This document shows positions 29,860 to 39,403 of a stretch of DNA of 64,000 nt, one piece after another. Origin of the DNA: Erwinia psidii (GTDB lineage Bacteria > Pseudomonadota > Gammaproteobacteria > Enterobacterales > Enterobacteriaceae). The DNA is taken from the NCBI RefSeq assembly GCF_003846135.1, contig NZ_RHHM01000018.1:31231-95230 (forward strand), read 5' to 3'. Position 1 is the stretch's first letter. Every line of letters starts with the position of its first letter. The notes under the pieces were generated by a model. It was given only the letters and a program-made list of their open reading frames with translations. It ran no database searches and was not told the origin of the DNA. A program made the translations under genes and the position numbers.

Positions 29860-31478
29860 GAATCTTTCCTTTCACTGTCCCAGGGTAACTGAACAAAAAA
29901 TTGGGTAAACACACCCGGCTCGGATTCCACGGTAATACTGCCGCCAAGCTGTTCCACTTGCTGTTGGGCCAGGGTTAACCCAACGCCGTGCTCACCCCCT
30001 TTGGTGGAAAATCCCTTTTGAAAAATCGCCTGAATATGTTCAGGGGCAATGCCGGGGCCGTCGTCACTGACTTCGCAGCCCAGCCAGCCGTTCTGATAAT
30101 GCAACAGTACGCTCACTTCGCCGCCGGATTGCTCTGACAGCGCCTCAAGAGCGTTCTCTATCAGGTTGCCAAGCACGGTAATCAGCCCGGTCACCTGCTG
30201 TTCATTTGGATTATCAGGCACCAGGCACTCTTCAGCCAGCGTCAATACGTGGTCGGTTCCCCGTGCACGATCCATCTTGCCCAGCAGAAAGCCTGCGACT
30301 ACTGGCGATCGGATTTTATGCTGCAAAGCGCCGATCTCCTCCTGATAGTTATTGGCGGTTTGCAGGATGTAATCTTCCAGCTGGCGGTAATTTTTCATAT
30401 GCAACAGACCAAGGATAACATGCAGCTTATTCATAAATTCATGGGAGCGTTCGCGCAGCGCGTCAACATAGCTGACCATGCCATCCAGCCGCTGCATCAG
30501 CAACTGCATTTCGGTTTTGTCGCGGAAGGTACTGATTGCGCCAATCACCTGATTATTGTTACGAACGGGCAGGATATTGCAGAGAAAAAGTCGGCCATAA
30601 CTGCGGATTTCCCGGTCCTGTACCGGTTTTCCGCTGCGTACCACCTCACCCAGCGTGGCAACCAGCGGTCCTGGCTCCACGCGTTTACCTTGCTGTAGCT
30701 CGTCCGCTGACAGCAGCATTTTACGGGCGGCGTGATTAATCAGCGTAACCCGTCCCTGGCTGTCGACGGCAATCACGCCTTCTTTCAGGGATTGCAGCAT
30801 CGCCTGGCGTTGTATAAACAGTGAGGAAATTTCATAAGGTTCAAGGCCGAACAGAACCTGTTTCAGCATCCTGACCAGAATACCTATCCCCAGGGCGCCA
30901 ATCGGTGCACTGAATAGCAGGGTCCACAGGACGTTCCAGCGGCTGCGGCTGATTTGATCCGTAACTTTACTGAGGGAAATCCCGACGGAAACCACGCCAA
31001 TTTGCCGTTGTTTATCGTTATACACCGGCGTGAAAACGCGCATTGCATCGCCCAGCGTGCCGCGGTTTATGGCTGCATTTTCATGTCCTGCCAGGGTGGG
31101 ATTGATATCGTTTCCGAAAAAACGTGCGCCAATGGTGGCAGGATTGGGATGTGAGTAGCGGATACCGTGCATATCGGTGACCACCACAAACATCAGTCCG
31201 TTACGCTGCTGAACACGACCGGCCACTGGCTGGATCAGATTCCGGTCAGGAGGAAGGAGCAGACCGTGTTTTATCACGGGATCATCAGCCAGCGTTCTGG
31301 CGACGGCAAAGGCAGCTGCTTTCACTCCGTCACGGGTGAGATTGCTGATATGGACAAAGTACAGCGTATAAACAACCAGTAGCATTGAGACAATCACGCT
31401 GCCTACCATCAGCGACACCGAGATACTCAGTTTCATTGGCCGTTTGCGTGCTGTCCCATCCCGTTGCGAGTCAGTCAT
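29856..31478 (-). CDS. dcuS: Sensor histidine kinase DcuS
   Basis: The start at 31478 gives 540 residues (E. coli 543) and matches the E. coli N-terminus RKRPMKLS. Order: TM1 about 18-40, a periplasmic PAS sensor with the C4-dicarboxylate-binding residues conserved in MHGIRYSHP and NRGTLGDAMRVFTP, TM2 about 180-200, a cytoplasmic PAS, the phospho-acceptor His in LRERSHEFMNKLHVILGLLH, and an HATPase domain (NLIENALEAL, DDGPGI). It senses external fumarate, succinate, malate and related acids. An upstream frame to 31580 is not supported by similarity. Confidence 0.95.
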   Translation of the reverse strand: MTDSQRDGTARKRPMKLSISVSLMVGSVIVSMLLVVYTLYFVHISNLTRDGVKAAAFAVARTLADDPVIKHGLLLPPDRNLIQPVAGRVQQRNGLMFVVVTDMHGIRYSHPNPATIGARFFGNDINPTLAGHENAAINRGTLGDAMRVFTPVYNDKQRQIGVVSVGISLSKVTDQISRSRWNVLWTLLFSAPIGALGIGILVRMLKQVLFGLEPYEISSLFIQRQAMLQSLKEGVIAVDSQGRVTLINHAARKMLLSADELQQGKRVEPGPLVATLGEVVRSGKPVQDREIRSYGRLFLCNILPVRNNNQVIGAISTFRDKTEMQLLMQRLDGMVSYVDALRERSHEFMNKLHVILGLLHMKNYRQLEDYILQTANNYQEEIGALQHKIRSPVVAGFLLGKMDRARGTDHVLTLAEECLVPDNPNEQQVTGLITVLGNLIENALEALSEQSGGEVSVLLHYQNGWLGCEVSDDGPGIAPEHIQAIFQKGFSTKGGEHGVGLTLAQQQVEQLGGSITVESEPGVFTQFFVQLPWDSERKDS

Positions 31479-32281
31479 TATTTTCCCACGGCAAAAGCGC
31501 AAAGGGTGATTATCGCTGATGGCGCTCTTTTGATAAAGCAGGCAGATGACAATGGTGACATGAAGGGATGAGTCCTCCACTCTGCTGATTGCACGGAGGG
31601 ATAACGGTATCGCCAGCAGCGGTTGGTGGAATAACTGACTGTATCTGTCCCGGAATCATGGGCTGCCAGCCCGGCCATGCTGTTACTGCCTGATGTGAAC
31701 AGCGCAAGGTGTGGTCTGTCCTCCCGGTGGAGTGCAGCGCGAATTACATCCCGTCACCAGCGTATGTTTTACCAGAACCACGAGCACATGGCGCAGCAGT
31801 AGATGATTGTAATGGATAGTATTAAAAGTTCGATCGGTTTAATTAGTATCATAATCATCACTGGCAGTTTTGGTTAAGTACTAACTATATCGGTCTGTGT
31901 GCCGGAAACTTTAACCTGGAAGTTTGCGCCCGGTTTTTGCTCAACGTAAAAGACAATTCGCCCCCCTCTGGTGCATGTAATCAGGCCGGCAGGAAGACGG
32001 CAACGGGCTGAAACAGCGTCGAATCTTTGGCCTGCGTGATGACAGCAGGCGGTATCACGACATCAGCGGCGTGGGCGCGCTACCCGCTCCGGGCCGCTGT
32101 CCGCGAGGAGATTATCCCAGGCCCCGGCAAAATATCGTCGGTCTGTTGCATCAGCCGGGGGGCTGCCACGGTGAATATTGAGCTGTCAGAGTGGTCAACG
32201 GTCAGATTAACGCACACAATCTGAACCGCATGATGCCACCTGCGGTGGACTGAAGCTTTCGTGGTGCTGGCAACATAAGGA
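31479..32281. other. Gap upstream of dcuS with traces of a decayed gene
   Basis: This 803-bp region has no intact gene. On the minus strand a frame ending at 31874 reads ...IVFYVEQKPGANFQVKVSGTQ and then TDIVST, which looks like the genuine C-terminus of a protein, but further upstream the frame is interrupted within about 60 codons and neighbouring frames take over. I do not recognise the protein. The dcuS promoter must lie in the first part (31479-31870). Confidence 0.4.
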
Positions 32282-33301
32282 TTAGCCTGTCTGTCCCTCG
32301 AAAAGCGGTATATGGCGGTCAATGCCGAAAATTTGCCATCCGATTTGCCGTGTCCCCACGTCAAACACGGCGGTTGCAAGGGTGTTTTCATCATCGGGAT
32401 CCTGTGGCGACAGGCGGCAGATTGGTAGCTCCGCATTGCTTTGATCGGATAAAATGGTTCTGGCCACTTCGGTATTCAACGGATGAGCGCTTTTCAACAG
32501 GATTTTCAGTGTTGCCTGCCGTGCCGCAGAACTGTCTGTTATCACCTGTGCTACATTGGCCATTTCAGCATGAATAAGGTGATTGGAATGACCCATCGTG
32601 CCTGTCACCTGTACCACCGAACACCCCGCACCCGTAGCCTCGACGCTGAACAGACGGTTATCGCCCATCTGAGCCAGCGTATGGTGAAAGGCACCGGCGC
32701 GGACAGGGGAGGTAAGTTGCAGGATTGCTTCATCGAGGGAACTGGCATTGAGCGCGGCGCGGGCCAGTACCTGGCGCGGTAAACCGGCGGGACGGTGCAG
32801 TACGCGAATATTGTTTACCGTGTTGACGATCCCCTTCTCATTGACGGAGAAAGTATGCCCGGGTATCGAACCGGGATAAATAAAGCTGAGGAAGGCCGGG
32901 CCGTCGTCTGGTGTGATGCTGGCCAGGGCACACTCCTCGCGCAGCTGTGGAAAACCATCTTCGTTATGGGCAATCACCCAGCTTCCCGTCGCGCTGCCAC
33001 CTGCAATTGTGGAACATCCATCAGAAGTGGAACGGAGCAAATCGCCACGGCAGTTCCACGCAAAGACCTCTTCCAGCGGTGCTTCCAGCCCTTGCGCCAT
33101 GCCCTGTAGCTCCTGCCAAATCAGCGGGTATTGCCCGATAACCGCCGTGCGCATTGCCTGTATATGATCTGACGCTGACAGGCCGATAACCGTTTGCCAT
33201 AGCCGGGTTTGCGTCAGTTTTTTATGCCATGCATCACGGCCTGACTCCCCCAGTTGCTGGCCGACAGAGAAAGCAGAACCACGGATGTCAATTTTTTTCA
33301 T
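32282..33301 (-). CDS. Peptidase C45-like Ntn hydrolase / acyltransferase
   Basis: The 339-residue protein resembles the acyl-coenzyme A:6-aminopenicillanic-acid acyltransferase (peptidase C45) family. A Gly-Cys pair in RSTSDGCSTIA (C96) is the expected self-cleavage site and N-terminal nucleophile, followed by the family segments HNEDG, LSFIYPGSIPG, NEKGIVNTVNNI and SNHLIH. Family members hydrolyse or transfer acyl groups at amide bonds; the natural substrate is open. It is the last gene of a six-gene minus-strand operon with a glutamine-type ABC transporter and an aminotransferase, 21 bp after the ATPase gene. No signal peptide, so it should act on an imported compound. Confidence 0.8.
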   Translation of the reverse strand: MKKIDIRGSAFSVGQQLGESGRDAWHKKLTQTRLWQTVIGLSASDHIQAMRTAVIGQYPLIWQELQGMAQGLEAPLEEVFAWNCRGDLLRSTSDGCSTIAGGSATGSWVIAHNEDGFPQLREECALASITPDDGPAFLSFIYPGSIPGHTFSVNEKGIVNTVNNIRVLHRPAGLPRQVLARAALNASSLDEAILQLTSPVRAGAFHHTLAQMGDNRLFSVEATGAGCSVVQVTGTMGHSNHLIHAEMANVAQVITDSSAARQATLKILLKSAHPLNTEVARTILSDQSNAELPICRLSPQDPDDENTLATAVFDVGTRQIGWQIFGIDRHIPLFEGQTG

Positions 33302-33322
33302 TGTCTGGCCATCAGGTTATAT

Positions 33323-34051
33323 TTATGAAACATGCTGTAAAAACGCATTAAGCCGGGGATTACTGTTGGCCCTGAGAAGTCTGTCCGGGGGGCCATCTTC
33401 CGTAATCGTGCCACCGTCAATAAATATCACTCTTGATGCCACATCGCGGGCAAAAGCGATTTCATGCGTGACGATCACCATCGTCATCCCTTCCTCTGCC
33501 AGCGAGCGTATCACTTTCAGAACTTCATGACGCAGTTCCGGGTCAAGTGCCGACGTTGGCTCATCAAACAACATCATGCGTGGCTTCACCGCCAGCGCGC
33601 GGGCAATGGCCACTCGCTGCTGTTGACCACCAGAAAGCTCGGCAGGGTAGTGGTTTACGCGCTCGCTTAAACCAACGCGATCCAGCAGTGAGAGCGCCAG
33701 CAGCCGCGCGGCCTTTTTACTTTGTTTACGCACGCGGATTGGGCCAAACATGACGTTTTCCAGCGCCGTCAGGTGTGGAAAAAGATGAAATTGCTGAAAT
33801 ACCATCCCAGCTTCGCGGCGAATGTCGCATTCATTGGCGTGCGGATCGGTGATATGCATACCCGCCACCAGCAGCGTACCGGATGAAATGTCTTCCAGCT
33901 TATTGATACAACGCAACAGGGTGGATTTTCCCGAACCTGATGGGCCAATAATCACCACGACCTCTCCGGCATCAATTTTTAAATTAATATCACGCAGTAC
34001 CTGGGTCGCACCAAAATGCCTGGAGACTGCATTAAATTCCACCATGCTCAT
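33323..34051 (-). CDS. Polar amino-acid ABC transporter ATPase (GlnQ-like)
   Basis: The ATG at 34051 overlaps the permease stop (ATGA) and gives 242 residues, the size of GlnQ. The nucleotide-binding motifs are complete: Walker [11 protein letters not shown]-loop [18 protein letters not shown], signature LSGGQQQR, Walker [13 protein letters not shown] and switch THE. It powers the transporter formed with the next two genes upstream. An open extension to 34138 overlaps the permease gene and is not part of the protein. Confidence 0.93.
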   Translation of the reverse strand: MSMVEFNAVSRHFGATQVLRDINLKIDAGEVVVIIGPSGSGKSTLLRCINKLEDISSGTLLVAGMHITDPHANECDIRREAGMVFQQFHLFPHLTALENVMFGPIRVRKQSKKAARLLALSLLDRVGLSERVNHYPAELSGGQQQRVAIARALAVKPRMMLFDEPTSALDPELRHEVLKVIRSLAEEGMTMVIVTHEIAFARDVASRVIFIDGGTITEDGPPDRLLRANSNPRLNAFLQHVS

Positions 34052-34704
34052 AAAATATGGATCCTTTTCTCCAGTTGTTTTAGCAGTAAACTCAGACATA
34101 ACGTCACCATCAAATACATCAGTGCTACGGCTGTCCATACTTCCAGTGCCCGAAAGTTTCCGGCAATAATTTCCTGCCCCTGACGGGTTAACTCTGCCAC
34201 CCCAATAACAATGAAAAGTGAGGTATCTTTAATACTGATAATCCACTGGTTACCCAGTGCCGGGATCATGCGACGTAATGCCAGCGGCATAATAACGTAC
34301 CATAGTGTACCTCGTTGAGATAATCCCATGGCCATGCTGGCTTCCTTAAATCCTTTGTTGATCGATAAAATCGCACCACGGGTAATTTCTGCAATATAAG
34401 CGCCTGAATTAATTACAATGGTGGCAATTGCAGCGGTGATTGGATCAATGCGTGCCGGTAGCGCCATAGGTAAGGCGAAATAAATAAACATCACCTGAAC
34501 CATTATTGGTGTACCTCGGATAAGTTCGACAAAAATAAGCGAGATGGTTTTTGACAGGCGACCACCAAGTGCACGACAGGTGCCTGCCAACAGGCCAATA
34601 ATGAAACCACCGAATAAACCAGACAGTGATATTAATAAAGTCATTTCCATGCCCTGAAGTAACAGCGGCAGGGATTCCCATATATATTTTGATTCAACGT
34701 TCAT
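34048..34704 (-). CDS. Polar amino-acid ABC transporter permease (GlnP-like)
   Basis: The 218-residue membrane protein has about five transmembrane segments and the EAA-type coupling loop ([38 protein letters not shown]), as in the HisMQ/GlnP family (GlnP 219). A single permease gene implies a homodimer. It lies 49 bp after the binding-protein gene and overlaps the ATPase gene by 4 bp. Confidence 0.92.
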   Translation of the reverse strand: MNVESKYIWESLPLLLQGMEMTLLISLSGLFGGFIIGLLAGTCRALGGRLSKTISLIFVELIRGTPIMVQVMFIYFALPMALPARIDPITAAIATIVINSGAYIAEITRGAILSINKGFKEASMAMGLSQRGTLWYVIMPLALRRMIPALGNQWIISIKDTSLFIVIGVAELTRQGQEIIAGNFRALEVWTAVALMYLMVTLCLSLLLKQLEKRIHIL

Positions 34705-34753
34705 ATGATAACCAGCGTTGCGGGTTCAGGCCGAGATTATCGGCCTGAAAAGA

Positions 34754-35506
34754 TTATTTTGGCTGTTTGTTAAACCATTTAACATAGATTTTGTTATAGG
34801 TGCCATCGCTGTGTAGAGCCTCAAGTGCGGCATTGACTTTCTCAGTCAGGGGGCTGTTTTTTTGCATGGCAAAGCCGTATTGCTGTGGCAGAATGCTGTC
34901 TGTCTCGCCGGTTGACTTGACCTTGCCATCCCCGGCCGTTTTAACGTAATAAAGAACGTTTGGAGAGTCGTGCACAACGGCGTCAATATTACCTGCCTGC
35001 AAATCAAGATAGGCATTGTCGATATTTGGAAACTCAATATAATTCGCTTTATATTTTTTTTTCATAAAGCTGGCGGCGGCGGTTCCCTGTTTCAGTCCCA
35101 CTTTTTTACCGGCCAAATCACTGAACCTGGTAATACCGTTATCCACTTTTTTTACCGCAATTAACAGGTCTGCATTGTAATAACCGTTGCTGAAATCGAT
35201 TACCTGCTTACGGGCGTCAGTAATGGTTATTCCTGCCATTGCCACATCCAGATTGCGCGACTGTAGGCCAGGAATTAAACCACTGAAATCCATTGGGCGT
35301 AATTCATAGCTGACATGCATTTTCTTTGCAATGGCATCCCATAAATCGATATCAAAACCGACATATTTGTCGCCTTTTTTAAATTCAAAAGGAACAAAAG
35401 CGGTATCGACACCGATCGTTAATTTATCCTGAGCCATTGCGGCAAAACTCGCAGAACAGGCAACCAGTGCCAGGGTGAGCGTTAATTTTTTAAAAAAAGT
35501 GGGCAT
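34754..35506 (-). CDS. Periplasmic amino-acid-binding protein, GlnH paralogue
   Basis: The start at 35506 (GAGGATT upstream) gives 250 residues with a signal peptide ending near AMA-Q. The mature part follows E. coli GlnH closely: DTAFVPFEF, YVGFDIDLW, MDFSGLIPGLQ, AGITITD.RK and the ligand contacts HDSPN are kept. Several residues near the side-chain pocket change (KQGTAAASF where GlnH has KSGTGSVDY), so the ligand may be a glutamine analogue or conjugate instead of glutamine (inference). It heads the transporter part of the operon; 135 bp separate it from the upstream gene and could hold an internal promoter. Confidence 0.9.
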   Translation of the reverse strand: MPTFFKKLTLTLALVACSASFAAMAQDKLTIGVDTAFVPFEFKKGDKYVGFDIDLWDAIAKKMHVSYELRPMDFSGLIPGLQSRNLDVAMAGITITDARKQVIDFSNGYYNADLLIAVKKVDNGITRFSDLAGKKVGLKQGTAAASFMKKKYKANYIEFPNIDNAYLDLQAGNIDAVVHDSPNVLYYVKTAGDGKVKSTGETDSILPQQYGFAMQKNSPLTEKVNAALEALHSDGTYNKIYVKWFNKQPK

Positions 35507-35641
35507 GATAATCCTCGGTGTCAGTGAAATAGCTGGGAATTGTCCTGATAGAATATAAATATTATCTTGCTGATAGCGTTCAGCTGCCCATATAAACATA
35601 CGGAAAACTGAACGTGACGGGCACCTGTATTGGGTAACACA

Positions 35642-36193
35642 TCATGCCGGAATAATAAAATCCTCACTGTCGGGTACCGACGTCTGTGCGCCGTTCATCA
35701 TCATTGCAAGAAAACTGTAATAACCATTAATGCCAATCAAATCGACCGCGCCTTTTTCACCCCACAGGGCAATGGCCTGCTGCCAGATGTCGTCGCTGAC
35801 GTTTTTTTGCTGATGGAGTTGCTGACAGAAATGGTAAACCACCCATTCATCTGCCTGTAAATCTTTCGGCAGACGTTGTTCATTTATTGCCTGCACCGCG
35901 CTGGCAGCGATGCCCTTTTCGCGGGCAATCGGTGCATGAATTGCCCATTCCACAGGCTGTGACCAGTGACGGGCAGTCAGCAGAATGGCCAGTTCTGACA
36001 GTCGCTGGCCCAGCGCGCTGCGGTAACGCAGATATTCCCCCATGCGCTGCGCATGGGCCATCAGCTCCGGGCTGCGTAGCAGAGGTTCAAAAGGCGGTAA
36101 TAAAGCGCCACGCGGCCCGTTAATAATCTCTTCAGCCAGCTGACGCTGTTCGGGGTTCCACTGTGATTCTGGCAGCGGCGGTAAACGGTTCAT
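35642..36193 (-). CDS. Carboxymuconolactone decarboxylase-like (AhpD-fold) protein
   Basis: The 183-residue protein has the helical CMD fold signature (LSELAILLTARHWSQPVEWAIHAPIAREKGI) and a C-terminal IGINGYYSFLAMMMNG segment. It lacks the CXXC pair of AhpD, so it is not a thiol peroxidase partner; related proteins of this subgroup act in ring or lactone metabolism or have no known role. It overlaps the aminotransferase gene by 4 bp and is therefore tightly linked to it. Specific reaction unknown. Confidence 0.8.
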   Translation of the reverse strand: MNRLPPLPESQWNPEQRQLAEEIINGPRGALLPPFEPLLRSPELMAHAQRMGEYLRYRSALGQRLSELAILLTARHWSQPVEWAIHAPIAREKGIAASAVQAINEQRLPKDLQADEWVVYHFCQQLHQQKNVSDDIWQQAIALWGEKGAVDLIGINGYYSFLAMMMNGAQTSVPDSEDFIIPA

Positions 36194-37533
36194 TGCTGAT
36201 ATCCGGCAAGTGTGCGGGTTGTTGCTCTGATGGCCTGAGACAGTGTTTCCACCACAAAATCCAACTGGGGGCGGGTCACAATAAAGGGGGGTGCGATCAG
36301 TATATGGTCGCCATATTGCCCGTCAATGGTGCCGCCCATCGGATATACCATCAGCCCGTGTGCCATACAGTATGATTTAATCGCCGCGTGCAACTTCAGT
36401 GAGGGATCAAACGGCGTTTTGGTCGCGTTGTCCTGTACCAGTTCAACCCCGGCAAACAGACCCCAACCACGTGTATTGCCGACACAGGGCAGTTCTCCCA
36501 GCACCTCACGCAGTGCCCTGTGGAGGTAATCTCCCTGCTGTCGTACCTGCTCCAGCAGGTTATCGCGCTCGATAATTTGCTGTACTGCCAGCGCTGCTGC
36601 CGCGGCTGTCGGGTGGCAGATATAGGTGTGTCCATGCTGGAACATCCCGCTACCTGCCTGAAGCGCGGAGACGATTTTTTCACTTACCAGCACTGCGCCA
36701 ATCGGCTGATAGCCCCCGCCTAATCCTTTGGCAACGGTGACAATATCCGGTATCACGCCATCCTGTTCGAAAGCGTGTAGGGTACCGGTCCGTCCCATGC
36801 CACACATCACTTCATCAGCAATATAGAGGATGCCGTATTTGTCGCACAACGCCCGCACACCGCTAAAGTACCCGGGCGTAGGCGGTGTGGCGCCGGTGGT
36901 GGCACCCACCACCGTCTCGGCGCAAAAACCAATAATCTTTTCCGGGCCAGCCGTCAGGATCGCCTGTTCCAGCTCATCGAGCAGGCGCTGAGTGTATTGC
37001 TGCTGATTTTCATTATCCTGGCGGTCGCGGTATTCATTGCAGGCAGATACACGCACGACATCAATCAGCAGGGGAGCAAACTGGCGACGGCGCCATTCGT
37101 TGCCCCCCACCGCCAGCGCGCCCAGGGTATTACCGTGATAACTCTGCTTGCGTGCAATAAAGAGGGTGCGTTCTGGCTGACCCGTTTCAACACAATACTG
37201 GCGCGCCAGCTTGAGGGCAGCTTCCACCGCTTCAGACCCGCCGGAAACAAAATAGGCATAGTTGAGATCGCCCGGGGCAGTGCGCGTCAGTTGTTCTGCC
37301 AGCTGTTCAACGGTTTCACTGGTGAAAAAACCGGTATGGGCATAGGCCAGCCGATCAATCTGTTTGTGCATCGCTGCCAGTACTTCAGGATGGCCATGTC
37401 CCAGGCAGGAGACCGCAGCCCCACCGCAGGCATCAAGGTAACGCCTGCCGCTGGCATCGGTGATATAGCACCCTTCTGCGCTGACCGCGGTGGCTGGTGT
37501 GGTACGTAGGCTGCGGTGGATGATCTGACTCAT
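36190..37533 (-). CDS. Class III (omega) aminotransferase
   Basis: From the ATG at 37533 (CAGGAG upstream) the protein has 447 residues. PLP-binding features are present: FVSGGSEAVEAALKLAR, the aromatic SYHGNTLGALAVGG, the acidic D240 in YIADEVMCGMGRTG and the Schiff-base lysine K269 in VTVAKGLGGGYQPIGA. Class III enzymes usually act on amines or omega-amino groups such as ornithine, GABA, beta-alanine, taurine or polyamines, with pyruvate or 2-oxoglutarate as acceptor. It is the first structural gene of the operon downstream of rpiR. Which amine it uses is not visible. Confidence 0.88.
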   Translation of the reverse strand: MSQIIHRSLRTTPATAVSAEGCYITDASGRRYLDACGGAAVSCLGHGHPEVLAAMHKQIDRLAYAHTGFFTSETVEQLAEQLTRTAPGDLNYAYFVSGGSEAVEAALKLARQYCVETGQPERTLFIARKQSYHGNTLGALAVGGNEWRRRQFAPLLIDVVRVSACNEYRDRQDNENQQQYTQRLLDELEQAILTAGPEKIIGFCAETVVGATTGATPPTPGYFSGVRALCDKYGILYIADEVMCGMGRTGTLHAFEQDGVIPDIVTVAKGLGGGYQPIGAVLVSEKIVSALQAGSGMFQHGHTYICHPTAAAAALAVQQIIERDNLLEQVRQQGDYLHRALREVLGELPCVGNTRGWGLFAGVELVQDNATKTPFDPSLKLHAAIKSYCMAHGLMVYPMGGTIDGQYGDHILIAPPFIVTRPQLDFVVETLSQAIRATTRTLAGYQQ

Positions 37534-37613
37534 GCTGCTTGCTGCTCCTGAAACGACTGCACAATAGGCTGAAAGCATCTTGCATGATCCATTTGGATCT
37601 CGTCAATTAAAAT

Positions 37614-37661
37614 AAGATTCATGTGTATTGTTTTTTCTTATGACAGAAACAAATGAATCTT
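37614..37661. promoter_or_regulatory. Inverted repeat between rpiR-type gene and aminotransferase operon
   Basis: A perfect 9-bp inverted repeat (AAGATTCAT at 37614-37622 and ATGAATCTT at 37653-37661) with a 30-bp spacer lies upstream of the aminotransferase. A -35-like TTGACG (minus strand, near 37602) follows. Position suits an operator for the RpiR regulator, but this is not proven. Confidence 0.45.
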
Positions 37662-38519
37662 TCAGGATTTGCTGCGGGTAACATAAGCACCTGAATCAAT
37701 CAGATAGTGTTCTGCATTGTCAATTTTGCTGACGGCATCCCGGCCATGACGCGCCACCAGCATCGCCAGCAGACATTCCGCCAGCCCCATGCCAGACACC
37801 ACGGAAGGAAAGAATGATGGGCTGTCGACGGAGAACAGTAAGGTGCAGTGGGCGGACTGCGCCAGAGGAGAAACGGGCGAATCGGTAATGGCGACAATAT
37901 GTGCGCCGGCTTTCAGCGCGGCATCCAGTACGGCCAGCGACTCACGGGAATAAGGTGCAAAGCTGGTCAGCAAAACACAATCGGCGGGGGTGAATTCACG
38001 GGTGAACACTTCGATATTGCTGGCCAGACCATCAATGAGCGTGACCTGGCGGTTGAACAGACGATATACATAAAACAGCGACCAGGCTACAGGGAAGCTG
38101 GCCCGGAAACCGCCAATATAGACATTGGTCGCCTCATCCAGCAGCGTGACAGCCTGCTGCATTTTTTCCTGATTTTCTGTCTGAGTGAACGCCAGATTGG
38201 TTTGGTGTGCCTGAAAAACCTCACGGTACAATTCAGGCTGGGTTCCTTTAGCAATCAGTTTTTCTGCTCTGGATACATAGGTATCATTTCGCAGTCCAAT
38301 ATCGTCAATCAGTGCGCTTTTTAACTCTGCCCAGCCCTGATAGCCCAGGCGCTGCGCCAGTCGCAGCAATGTGGCGGGTTTGATGTCACCTTCTGCGGCA
38401 AACGCGCGCATTGACTGCACCACCAGTTGATTGGCGTGTTGCAGGGAGAATTCGGCGGCCCGCTGTAATTCTGGCGAGAGTGAGCTGAACTGACTGACAA
38501 TTTTTTCTCTAAGATTCAT
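37662..38519 (-). CDS. RpiR-family transcriptional regulator
   Basis: The 285-residue protein has an N-terminal RpiR helix-turn-helix (about residues 1-75, SPELQRAAEFSLQHANQLVVQSM... TLLRLAQRLGYQGWAELK) and a C-terminal SIS domain (about 120-260, VYIGGFRASFPVAWSLFY and LLTSFAPYSRESL, ITDSPVSPLAQSA). It lies directly upstream of the aminotransferase operon in the same direction, which suggests local control. SIS domains of the family usually bind phosphorylated sugars, but RpiR members beside amino-compound operons are also known. The start at 38519 is preferred over 38591 on similarity. Confidence 0.87.
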   Translation of the reverse strand: MNLREKIVSQFSSLSPELQRAAEFSLQHANQLVVQSMRAFAAEGDIKPATLLRLAQRLGYQGWAELKSALIDDIGLRNDTYVSRAEKLIAKGTQPELYREVFQAHQTNLAFTQTENQEKMQQAVTLLDEATNVYIGGFRASFPVAWSLFYVYRLFNRQVTLIDGLASNIEVFTREFTPADCVLLTSFAPYSRESLAVLDAALKAGAHIVAITDSPVSPLAQSAHCTLLFSVDSPSFFPSVVSGMGLAECLLAMLVARHGRDAVSKIDNAEHYLIDSGAYVTRSKS

Positions 38520-39403
38520 ATCGTTACAGGTCTTGTTTGCGGCTAAAAGCGTAGCGGCAGTGGTATTGTCGGTAGCCTGATATAAACACATTCATACGCA
38601 ATAGAAAAATCCGCACTGCATTGCGTCCTGGTGAGTTGCAGGACAGGGGATTATTATCAGGCATTCTGCCTTTGCTGCGGCGATTTTCCTGCCTGTTGCT
38701 GGTCGCGGTGATTAAAAAGATCGGCCAGGATCGTGCTGGGGATGATCGTCTGGAGAAGTAGTGTCGCAGTTTATTTTATCTTTTAACTATATGATTTATA
38801 ACCAGAAAATAAAGTTCTGATACGTTGTTTTTGTCCGCTGCGTTTTGGTCTTTATATCGGGACGGTGGCCCTGAGGTCTCCCCATAAATCATCACCCTGT
38901 TTCGCCAGGTTCTGGGGAATGGCTAAAAACGCTACTCAGTACCCTTAGAATTAATATTAACGGGAAGTGTCGTGAGATATTCTCCGCTAATTTCAGATAC
39001 GGGATAATACGCCGTGATTAAATACGGTTAGCCATCTGCCTCAGATGTAATCCTTTATTTTCAGCGTGATAACCAGCAGGCCCACGATTGTGCTCAGCGT
39101 CGCCAGCAGGCTCAGAACCAGCATTCTTCCGGTGGAATGACCGTAACAGGCACAGAGAACGAACCCGAAGCGCTCGCTTTTTTCATAAAACTTCCTGTAT
39201 CGCGGTCTGGCGCGTTTACATTATTTTCCGTACGCCTCACGGAGAAAAACGCTTTGCCTGTCCGTATGGTTGTGCAGGCTGTTCTTACAACGATGGTGTG
39301 AACTGTTTTGTCTGAGTGTACATTTCGTGTTCGGTACCGGACCTGTCTCAGGCCTGATTCGGGTTGATAATGCCCGGTTCTGATAAGGTGTGCATCGATG
39401 CCG
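38520..39403. other. Gap between rpiR-type gene and ulaR
   Basis: No intact gene is seen in 884 bp. On the minus strand a frame ending in a stop near 39054 can be read as ...TGRMLVLSLLATLSTIVGLL followed by VITLKIKDYI, a hydrophobic peptide whose possible ATG start (MLVLSL) has no good ribosome-binding site. Another stretch (about 38665-38755, minus) reads TIIPSTILADLFNH and ends after 30 codons. They may be remnants; neither is recognised. Confidence 0.35.
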
